Shown here: positions 25,188 to 32,075 of the stretch, in pieces
Layout of the letters: each line of letters starts with the position of its first letter
Position numbering within the stretch: position 1 is the stretch's first letter
Assembly: GCA_020851785.1 (NCBI GenBank)
Contig: JADZCC010000050.1
Coordinates: 1 to 40,994 of the forward strand
Length of the DNA: 40,994 nucleotides
From: Anaerolineales bacterium
Lineage (GTDB): Bacteria; Chloroflexota; Anaerolineae; Anaerolineales; Villigracilaceae
Direction: 5' to 3'
Notes under the pieces: generated by a model
Database searches by the model: none
What the model was told of the DNA's origin: nothing
What the model saw: the letters and a program-made list of their open reading frames with translations, nothing else
Translations under genes and position numbers: made by a program

Positions 25188-25589
25188 CTACAACAGCCCG
25201 GCCACCTTCAGTTTTTGAAGTTTCCCCCGCTTAATTTCGCACTCCCAAAGCCGCACCACCCGCCAGCCTCTTTGAGTCAACTCCTTCGTCACCGCGCGGT
25301 CTCGGACCTTGTTCCGCTGAATTTTAGCCTGCCAATACGCCGCATTCTGCGACGGAGTCAGGTTGCGGCACAGGTGTCCGTGCCAGAAGCAACCGTCGGC
25401 GAAGATCGCCACGCGCAATTTGGGGAAGACAAAATCCGGCCGCCCAACCAAGCTGGAATTTCTCCGCCAACCGACGATGTGATGCGCCTTAAAGAGTTCA
25501 ATCAACTTAAGTTCCGTCGAGCGGTTGGCTTTCGACTTGACCGCCCGCATAATCTCCGAGCGTTGCTTTGCGGAAAATGTGTCGGTCAT
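25188..25589 (-). CDS. vsr: Very short patch repair (Vsr-type) mismatch endonuclease
   Basis: Vsr nicks DNA 5' of the T in T:G mismatches that arise when 5-methylcytosine deaminates. The 133-residue protein matches the family in length and motifs: STELKL with E26, GRPDF with the metal-binding D52, CFWHGH with H70 and H72, C74, and WECEI with C117 in positions matching the structural zinc ligands of E. coli Vsr as I recall them. It starts one base after the stop codon of the cytosine methyltransferase gene. This supports the role of protecting that enzyme's target sites. Confidence 0.93.
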   Translation of the reverse strand: MTDTFSAKQRSEIMRAVKSKANRSTELKLIELFKAHHIVGWRRNSSLVGRPDFVFPKLRVAIFADGCFWHGHLCRNLTPSQNAAYWQAKIQRNKVRDRAVTKELTQRGWRVVRLWECEIKRGKLQKLKVAGLL

Positions 25590-25590
25590 T

Positions 25591-26532
25591 TTATTTTGCT
25601 GTCAGGGTGGGCAAAAACGCTTCGAGGACTGCGCGAATGAGGTTCACGGGAACGGCATTTCCGGCCTGCCGCCGCGTTTGCGTTTCGCTGACGACCATCT
25701 TGAACGAATCTGGAAAGCCCTGCAAACGAAGCATTTCGCGCGGGGTGAGGCGGCGCTTCCCGTCCACCAGCAAATAATTATAAGAAGCGCCCGCCCGCAA
25801 GGCGCAAGAATACGGGTACGAGGATATATGACCGGCTTTGTTCTCATGCCAAATGGCTGGACTGAACGCTGGCGTGTGCCTGGCCAGGCGTTTGGCGCGG
25901 ATGTGCGCCGAGGCGAAATATTTTTCGTCCACCTGCGCTTCAAGGATTTTGCTCAATGGCATGAAAGTTTTTTGTTTGGGCGGAAATTGAAAATCAAACG
26001 GGCGATGAAAGCCGACGAAGATCACGCGCTCGCGCTTTTGCGGCAGGCCATAATCCAAAGCGTTGAGCGACTGACAATAGACGGTATAACCCAATTCTTC
26101 GCGTAAGACCTGTAAAATCTTTTTCAGCGTTTCGCCGCGATTGTGCCCCATTAACTGCTTCACGTTTTCCAAAATAAAGGCTTTGGGCCGTTTGGCCGCC
26201 AAAATTCTGGCGATCTCAAAAAACAATGTGCCGCGCGTATCGTCGAAGCCTTTTCCGCGCCCAATGATGCTAAAGGGTTGGCAGGGAAAACCGGCAAACA
26301 ACAGGTCGTGGTCTGGGATGGCGCTGGCGGGAATTTTGGTCAGGTCTTCAGACGGCGCTTCGCCAAAATTGGCCGCGTAGGCTTTGCGGGCATACGGATC
26401 AATATCGCTTGAAAAAACACAGCGTGCGGACAAATTCTGTTGTGCAAAAACCTGTTCGGCGGCAAAGCGAAACCCGCCAATGCCGCAAAACAGGTCTATA
26501 AATTTAATCGTTTCATTCCGCTGTACGCTCAT
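25591..26532 (-). CDS. dcm: DNA (cytosine-5-)-methyltransferase
   Basis: This enzyme transfers a methyl group from S-adenosylmethionine to C5 of cytosine in a specific DNA sequence. All landmark motifs are present in the 313-residue protein: FIDLFCGIGGFR (motif I, about 11-22), GFPCQPFS with catalytic C84 (IV), ILENVKQL with E122 (VI), QKRERV (VIII), RRLTPREMLRLQGFP (IX) and QAGNAVPVNL (X). The target-recognition region lies between VIII and IX and is short, about 100 residues. Its specificity cannot be read from the sequence. I chose the ATG at 26532, with AGGG upstream; a TTG at 26553 is possible. No restriction endonuclease gene is adjacent, so this looks like a solitary methyltransferase with its own Vsr. 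Confidence 0.95.
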   Translation of the reverse strand: MSVQRNETIKFIDLFCGIGGFRFAAEQVFAQQNLSARCVFSSDIDPYARKAYAANFGEAPSEDLTKIPASAIPDHDLLFAGFPCQPFSIIGRGKGFDDTRGTLFFEIARILAAKRPKAFILENVKQLMGHNRGETLKKILQVLREELGYTVYCQSLNALDYGLPQKRERVIFVGFHRPFDFQFPPKQKTFMPLSKILEAQVDEKYFASAHIRAKRLARHTPAFSPAIWHENKAGHISSYPYSCALRAGASYNYLLVDGKRRLTPREMLRLQGFPDSFKMVVSETQTRRQAGNAVPVNLIRAVLEAFLPTLTAK

Positions 26533-26539
26533 CCGCGCC

Positions 26540-26737
26540 CTATTCGCCGACAATTTCTTTCACGCGTCCCACCTGCCCATCCACCAAACGGACTTTGATG
26601 CCATGCGGATGGTTGGGCGATTTGGTCAAAATATCTTTGACCACGCCTTTGGTTAACTTGCCGGTGCGTTGGTCTTGTTTTAAAACGATTAAAACTGTCA
26701 GCCCGGGTTTAATCTGCGAACGAGTTTGTCCGTTCAT
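26540..26737 (-). CDS. ywbE: YwbE family protein
   Basis: This 65-residue protein has the features of the YwbE family, of unknown function: GQTRSQIKPGLTVLIVLKQDQRTGKLTKGVVKDILT followed by PHGIKVRLVDGQVGRV. It is predicted to be a small beta-barrel-like fold. The ATG shares one base with the stop codon of the upstream PLP-enzyme gene (TAATG), and the methyltransferase start follows 7 bases after its stop. This makes it an internal gene of a four-gene operon. Confidence 0.85.
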   Translation of the reverse strand: MNGQTRSQIKPGLTVLIVLKQDQRTGKLTKGVVKDILTKSPNHPHGIKVRLVDGQVGRVKEIVGE

Positions 26738-28134
26738 TATTTTAATAACCCGCGCGCAAAGGCCAGGAAGGCTTGCACGTCATTGAAGTTTGTCACCATG
26801 CCAATGGAAATGCGAACCGCACCAGACGATTTGCCGTCAATGCACAAACGAAAATCGTCAATCGTCATTTTGTCGTGATGCGTTGGCGAAGTAAAGCAGA
26901 CATCCAACTCCACGCGTGAAATTTCCAGAGCCACTTCGCCCGCGCCTGGGTTGCAAAAACAACCGGTGCGCAAAGAAATATTGACTTTATTAGCTTCGCT
27001 TTCGATAAAGCGATGATCGAAGGCTTGCCCATGTTGATCATAAAAATTAACCGTGACCGCCCCGCCTCGGCCCTCGCTGGAGTTTGGCCCAAACAATCGA
27101 ACTAATCTTTCGCCTGAAGCGTGTTTCATGGCGGTCAGGTTTTGCAAGAGCCAGCCGGTTAAGGTTTTAACTCGCTCGCTAATCACGTCATAGCCAATGG
27201 CTTCAATGTGTTTAAGCCCAATTTCAACGGCAGGAATATTCAAGTAATCCAACGTGCCATCTTCAAAAGCCGGCGCGCCATCGGCTAAATAATATTTATC
27301 GCCTTGAACCGATGCGACGGTGATCGTGCCGCCCGCAAACCAGGGACGATGCAATTTCGCCAGCGCGGATTTTCTGGCGATCAGTGCGCCCAGGCCGGTG
27401 GGGTAGCCAAAAATTTTATAAAAGGAGACTGGCACAAAGTCGGGATGGACGACGCTTAAATCCAACTTGCTGGTGGGGACAAAGGCCGCCGCGTCGAGCA
27501 GAACGTCCCAGCCGTACGAATGGGCGAGTTCAATCCACTCCAGCGGATGTTTGACCGAGGAGAAGTTGGATTGGGCGGGATAGGCAAAAAGGTTGTGCCC
27601 GGTTTGGGCTGGGCGAGCCAGCTCCAGGTTAAGTTGCGAAGCGTCCACGCGCATGTCGGGGAGCATGACGGGGATGTAGGTCACCTCGCCGCCGCGCGCG
27701 TGGGCAAATTCCCGAATCCCATTCACTGAGTTGTGATTATCAAACGTGAGCAGGTAGCGCCCGCTGGCAAAGGGATAAGATTCGCCGATTAATTTGAGCG
27801 CGCCGCTGGCGTTGGAGGTGAAGATGGCCAGATATTCGTTGGGGTCGGCGTTGAAAAATTTGAGGATGTGTTCGCGCGCGCCTTCCACCAGGTGGGTGGC
27901 GGCTTGCGAAGTTGGGTTGCTGGAATGTGGGTTGCCAAAGACGTTTTCGCTTAACAGCTTTTGATGCTTTTCAATTTGCGATTCGGCGTACAGCCCGCCG
28001 CCGGTGTAATCGAGGTAGATATGTTCGCCTGCATCGAGGCGGGCGTAATCTTTTTTACGAAGCAAATCAATGGATTCGGTTTGGGCGTACGCGGGGTATT
28101 GTTCGAGGAAGGTTTGAAATTCTTTGGCGGACAT
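26737..28134 (-). CDS. Class V aminotransferase-fold PLP enzyme, MOCOS/NifS-like
   Basis: This 465-residue protein has the fold-type I PLP enzyme pattern of cysteine desulfurases. It resembles the N-terminal domain of molybdenum-cofactor sulfurase (MOCOS): IYLDYTGGGLYAESQI near residue 38, FGNPHSSNPTSQAA, the Schiff-base lysine at K240 in FYKIFGYPTG, and the cysteine loop LRTGCFCNPGAGEV near residue 378. The MOSC domain that follows in full MOCOS proteins is absent. The substrate and sulfur acceptor are unknown; no molybdoenzyme gene lies nearby. It leads an operon with ywbE, the methyltransferase and vsr. A good AGGAG site precedes the ATG. Confidence 0.8.
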   Translation of the reverse strand: MSAKEFQTFLEQYPAYAQTESIDLLRKKDYARLDAGEHIYLDYTGGGLYAESQIEKHQKLLSENVFGNPHSSNPTSQAATHLVEGAREHILKFFNADPNEYLAIFTSNASGALKLIGESYPFASGRYLLTFDNHNSVNGIREFAHARGGEVTYIPVMLPDMRVDASQLNLELARPAQTGHNLFAYPAQSNFSSVKHPLEWIELAHSYGWDVLLDAAAFVPTSKLDLSVVHPDFVPVSFYKIFGYPTGLGALIARKSALAKLHRPWFAGGTITVASVQGDKYYLADGAPAFEDGTLDYLNIPAVEIGLKHIEAIGYDVISERVKTLTGWLLQNLTAMKHASGERLVRLFGPNSSEGRGGAVTVNFYDQHGQAFDHRFIESEANKVNISLRTGCFCNPGAGEVALEISRVELDVCFTSPTHHDKMTIDDFRLCIDGKSSGAVRISIGMVTNFNDVQAFLAFARGLLK

Positions 28135-28159
28135 TGCGTTCTCCTGCTGGGGTTAAATA

Positions 28160-28191
28160 AAAATAGAAAGGCCGTTGGGCCTTTCTATTTT
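28160..28191 (-). terminator. Rho-independent terminator of the MFS gene
   Basis: A perfect 14-bp stem (28160-28173 with 28178-28191, upper arm AAAATAGAAAGGCC) with a 4-base loop ends in an A/T-rich tract on both strands. It lies 8 bases beyond the MFS stop codon and before the next minus-strand gene, so it should insulate the two units. Confidence 0.85.
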
Positions 28192-28199
28192 ACTGTGAT

Positions 28200-30092
28200 T
28201 TAATGGGCCGCAATGATTTCAACGTGCGGGTTGGGTTTGCTATTCGGGAGCATGAGCGAACTCAACGCGCCGCAGAGGACGAAGAGGGCGGCCAGGGTGG
28301 AGGCGGCGCGGGCCGCCTGAGCAAAGCCGGTTCCCAGCGCGGTTTGCAGATCCGTTTCCAAAATCTTTAAGTCGGGCGCGAGTTCGGTTTTAATTTGCGC
28401 GACGGTTTGAGCGTTGGCGAGGTCAATGTTTTGCTTTTTCAGCGCGGCGATGGCGGCAGGCGGCATGTGATCCAAAGCCATTTGGAGGATGTCGGTTTTT
28501 TGCGCGTCGAAGCCTTCGTTTGCCTGCAAGCCTTGAACAATCTCCGCTTTGGCCTGCTCGCCATAGTTGGCCAGGCCTTGACCGATCTGCAGGGCGGCGG
28601 GGGAAAGCGCGGAATTTTGCGCGATGCGTTGGCCAAAATCTTCAAAGGCCGTGGATTTTTGAACCAGCGGCGTGGCGACGAACGCAAAGCCGGTGAACAA
28701 GACCGCGCCCAGAATGGCGATGCCCAAGGAAGCGCCCAATTGACGGACGGTGTTGGTCGCGCCGGAGGCTTGACCGGCCTTGTCGTTGGGAATATCGGAA
28801 AGGACCAAGTTGGAAAGCTGGGCAATCGCCAGCCCCACGCCCGCGCCGTACAACATGAACGGCAGGATTAAGGAACTGATTGGGCTTTCCATGTGGAGGA
28901 TGCGGCTGATCCAAAACAAGCCGATGGCTTCGCAGAGCATGCCCACGGTCACCACCCATTTTGCGCCAAAGCGGCCGGAAAGCGCTCCCGCCATGGGGGC
29001 CACCAGCATGTTCACCAGCGCAAAGCTGAGGAATTGCACGCCAGTTTCAAACGCGCCGAGTCCTTTGGCGATCTGGAGATAGATTGAAACGACCAGAAGC
29101 ACGCCGAATTCGCCGAGGGCGATGATGAAGATGGTGATTAACCCAAAGCGAAAACTTGAGTATTTAAACAAGCCAAGTTCAAACAACGGTTCGCCGCCCC
29201 GCTTTTCCAGACGGGCTTCCCAGCCAATGAAGAGGGCGACAAAGATCAAGCCAAGCGCAAAGAGGAACGGCACAAAGGAAAGCGTCCCTACGGGGATGGC
29301 TGAATCAGGGAATAGGTTGGGATATTGAAACGCGCCCAGCGTAAAAACTTTTTTAGCGTAGAGCCAGCCATACGTTTGGCCTTCAATCGTCCCGGCGACC
29401 AGCGCGCCCAGCCCGAGCGTGGCGAAGATGATTCCAAGCCAATCTACATGGTGCGTTTTCAGGCGGTCTTTGGATTCGCGGATGGCCCAGAAACTTCCGG
29501 CAATGGCGATTGCGGCCAACGGCACGTTGACCAAAAAAGCCAGCCGCCAGGATTCAGCCATGACGCTCGTGCCATATTCAATCAGCCAGCCGCCGAGGAT
29601 GGGCCCCAAAGCGGCAGAAACGCCCGCCGTTGCGCCCCAAATGCCAAAGGCCACGCCGCGCTCGCGTCCTTTGAATGTGGCGGAAATAATTGAAAGCGTG
29701 GAAGGCGACATCATCGCGCCCGCCAAGCCTTGCAAAGCGCGAAAGCCAATCATGATGCCGATGGTGGGAGCCAGCCCGGCGCCCAGCGAACTCAGCGCGA
29801 ATAACGCCGCGCCAATTACGAAGATGGCCCGGCGGCCATATTGATCGCTAAGTTTGCCCCAGGTGATTAAAGCCGCGCCGAAGATTAACGAATAAATGGA
29901 GTTGACCCATTCCGCTTCTGAAAAGGAAGCGTGGTAAGCCTCTTGAATGGAGGGAAAGGCGATGTTGACGATGGTGGTGTCAATCACCGAGAGCATTAAG
30001 CCCATGCTTAAAATGCCAAGCGCAATCCAGCGGCGGCGGTCCATGCGGATGGTCATCAGAGATGGTTCAGGTTGTTTGATGGTGTTGTCCAT
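28200..30092 (-). CDS. MFS drug exporter, DHA2 (EmrB/QacA) type, with extra loop
   Basis: This 630-residue transporter of the 14-helix DHA2 group is likely a proton-driven exporter of toxic compounds. Visible signatures include LSVIDTTIVNIAFPSIQ in helix 1 (motif D1), WGKLSDQYGRRAIFV (motif A, after helix 2), and FRALQGLAGAMMSPSTLSII and GPILGGWL (motif C region). A roughly 120-residue hydrophilic, Ala/Gln-rich segment (about 473-592) lies between the last two helices and should face the outside. This makes the protein longer than typical family members of about 500-530 residues. No regulator is adjacent. Its substrate is unknown. Confidence 0.88.
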   Translation of the reverse strand: MDNTIKQPEPSLMTIRMDRRRWIALGILSMGLMLSVIDTTIVNIAFPSIQEAYHASFSEAEWVNSIYSLIFGAALITWGKLSDQYGRRAIFVIGAALFALSSLGAGLAPTIGIMIGFRALQGLAGAMMSPSTLSIISATFKGRERGVAFGIWGATAGVSAALGPILGGWLIEYGTSVMAESWRLAFLVNVPLAAIAIAGSFWAIRESKDRLKTHHVDWLGIIFATLGLGALVAGTIEGQTYGWLYAKKVFTLGAFQYPNLFPDSAIPVGTLSFVPFLFALGLIFVALFIGWEARLEKRGGEPLFELGLFKYSSFRFGLITIFIIALGEFGVLLVVSIYLQIAKGLGAFETGVQFLSFALVNMLVAPMAGALSGRFGAKWVVTVGMLCEAIGLFWISRILHMESPISSLILPFMLYGAGVGLAIAQLSNLVLSDIPNDKAGQASGATNTVRQLGASLGIAILGAVLFTGFAFVATPLVQKSTAFEDFGQRIAQNSALSPAALQIGQGLANYGEQAKAEIVQGLQANEGFDAQKTDILQMALDHMPPAAIAALKKQNIDLANAQTVAQIKTELAPDLKILETDLQTALGTGFAQAARAASTLAALFVLCGALSSLMLPNSKPNPHVEIIAAH

Positions 30093-30127
30093 GAAAATTT
30101 TCTTGAAAATAGAACGGATGGGAAGCT

Positions 30128-30200
30128 GTTAAGCGGACGGAAGCGGATAAGCGGATAGGAGTCCGCTCATCCGCTTTTCCGCTTAAATAATCCGCTTAAC
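30128..30200. repeat. Nested inverted-repeat cluster (possible terminator or cruciform)
   Basis: The 111-base gap between the ABC operon and the MFS gene is dominated by a heptamer AAGCGGA, present three times (30131, 30141, 30149). Four inverted copies of the core TCCGCT follow (30162, 30170, 30178, 30191). The outermost arms GTTAAGCGGA (30128-30137) and TCCGCTTAAC (30191-30200) pair perfectly over 10 bases, so a long interrupted hairpin can form. It follows the stop codon of the ABC transporter by 3 bases, so it may end that transcript, although no clear T-run follows. Confidence 0.6.
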
Positions 30201-30203
30201 AAC

Positions 30204-32075
30204 CTACGCCATAGCCAGCGCTTCTTCCTGTTGAGCAAATTGACTCATATACAGGTTGTGATAAAAGCCCTGCGCGGCGAGCAGTTCTTCGTGCGAGCCT
30301 TGCTCCACGATGTCGCCGTGATCCATCACGAGGATCAAGTCCGCGTTGCGGATGGTGGAGAGGCGGTGCGCGATGACGAAACTGGTGCGGTTTGCCATGA
30401 GCGAATCCATGGCGCGTTGGATGAGGACTTCGGTGCGCGTGTCTACGGAACTGGTGGCTTCGTCGAGGATAAGTATTTTCGGGTCTGCCAGGAACGCGCG
30501 CGCAATGGTCAACAATTGCATTTGTCCTTGCGAGATGTTGCTGACTTCCTCGTTGATCTCCATGCTATAGCCGTCCGGCAACGTGTGGACGAAATGATCC
30601 ACGTGCGCCATTTGCGCGGCGGCGATCACTTCCGCGTCTGTCGCGTCCGGTCTGCCGTAGCGGATATTTTCCATGATGGATCCGTTATACAGCCACGTAT
30701 CTTGAAGCACCATGCCGAACATCTTACGCAAATCGTGGCGGGTGTAATCGCGGATGTCGTGTCCGTCCACGAGGATCGCGCCGTCGTTCACGTCGTAGAA
30801 GCGCATCAGCAATTTGACCATGGTGGTCTTGCCCGCGCCGGTCGGACCGACGATGGCGACCTTTTTGCCCGGCTTCGCTTCCGCCGAGAAATCGTTGATG
30901 ATGACCTTATCGGGGCTGTAGCCGAAGCGCACATCTTTGAACTCGACGCGTCCGGTCACGTTTTTCAGCGCGACGGGCGATTCGGTCTCGGCGACTTCTT
31001 CCTCTTCCGCGAGAAACTCGAAGACGCGCTCCGCCGCCGCCGCCGTCTGTTGCAAGACGTTGGAGATGTTCGCCAACTGGGTGATCGGCTGGGTGAACGA
31101 ACGGACGTATTGAATGAACGCCTGAATATCGCCGACGGCGATGGTCTTCTTGATGACGAGATAACCGCCGAGGATGGAGACCGCCACGTAGCCGAGGTTG
31201 CCGATGAACATCATGATCGGCATCATCATGCCGGAGAGGAACTGCGACTTCCACGCCACGTCGAACAATTTGTTATTCGACTCGTCGAATTTTTTGACGC
31301 TTTCCTCTTCGCCGTTGAAGGCTTTCATCACGATATGCCCGCCGTACATTTCTTCCACGTGACCGTTGACGTTGCCCAGAAAATCCTGCTGGTCTTTGAA
31401 ATATTTCTGCGACTGGCGGACGATCACGCTGACCACGATCCCCGAAAGCGGAATGACGATTAACGCCGCCAGCGTCATCAGCCAACTGATCGAAAGCATC
31501 ATGATCAACACGCCGACGACGGTGACGAACGAAGTAATGAGTTGAGTGAGGCTTTGACTCAACGTCTGGTTGACCGTATCCACGTCGTTGGTGATGCGCG
31601 AAAGCACTTCGCCGTGCGTGGTGCGGTCGAAATATTTGAGCGGCATCCGATTCATCTTCTCGGAAATGTCGCGGCGGAAGCGATACGCGATGTTGGTCGA
31701 AACGTCCGCCATGATCCAACCTTGAATGTAGGCGAAGAGCGAGGAGATCAAATACAAGCCGAGCGCGAGCAGGACGATCCGCCCGATGTAGTCGAAATCA
31801 ATCGAGCCGGTGTTGTTCAATTGCGCCATCACGCCTTCGAACAATTTTGTGGTGGCGTTGCCAAGGATCTTCGGTCCCGCAATGTTGGACGCGGTGGAAG
31901 CGATGGCGAAGAGAAAGACGATCACGACCGCCTTGCGATAATCGCTCATATACGCGATCAATTTGCCCATCGTGCCTTTGAAGTCGCGGGCTTTGACGAC
32001 GGGCGCGCCCACCATGCCATGCGGACTGCGGAACATGGGGCGGTTTTGTTCGGAGCCTGGTCTATTTTGCATCAT
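30204..32075 (-). CDS. ABC exporter half-transporter, catalytic NBD (LmrD/TM288-like)
   Basis: This 623-residue protein has six N-terminal transmembrane helices and a C-terminal nucleotide-binding domain. Walker A is GPTGAGKTT (about 408-416), the signature loop ISQGQMQL, Walker B ILILDEATSSVD with the catalytic Glu (about 533-540), and the switch histidine in VIAHRLSTIRNAD. The ATPase site residues in this chain are therefore intact. It overlaps the partner gene by four bases (ATGA). The pair forms a heterodimeric multidrug exporter of the LmrCD type. Substrates are unknown. Confidence 0.92.
   Translation of the reverse strand: MMQNRPGSEQNRPMFRSPHGMVGAPVVKARDFKGTMGKLIAYMSDYRKAVVIVFLFAIASTASNIAGPKILGNATTKLFEGVMAQLNNTGSIDFDYIGRIVLLALGLYLISSLFAYIQGWIMADVSTNIAYRFRRDISEKMNRMPLKYFDRTTHGEVLSRITNDVDTVNQTLSQSLTQLITSFVTVVGVLIMMLSISWLMTLAALIVIPLSGIVVSVIVRQSQKYFKDQQDFLGNVNGHVEEMYGGHIVMKAFNGEEESVKKFDESNNKLFDVAWKSQFLSGMMMPIMMFIGNLGYVAVSILGGYLVIKKTIAVGDIQAFIQYVRSFTQPITQLANISNVLQQTAAAAERVFEFLAEEEEVAETESPVALKNVTGRVEFKDVRFGYSPDKVIINDFSAEAKPGKKVAIVGPTGAGKTTMVKLLMRFYDVNDGAILVDGHDIRDYTRHDLRKMFGMVLQDTWLYNGSIMENIRYGRPDATDAEVIAAAQMAHVDHFVHTLPDGYSMEINEEVSNISQGQMQLLTIARAFLADPKILILDEATSSVDTRTEVLIQRAMDSLMANRTSFVIAHRLSTIRNADLILVMDHGDIVEQGSHEELLAAQGFYHNLYMSQFAQQEEALAMA

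Noticed and set aside
30128..30200. Short CRISPR array
   Set aside because: Repeat units are 7 bases, spacing is irregular, and half the copies are inverted. There are no cas genes nearby.
30231..31463. A 410-codon open frame antisense to the ABC transporter gene
   Set aside because: It is Asp/His/Arg-rich with no recognisable domain. It is a shadow of the GC-rich coding strand of a clear ABC transporter gene.
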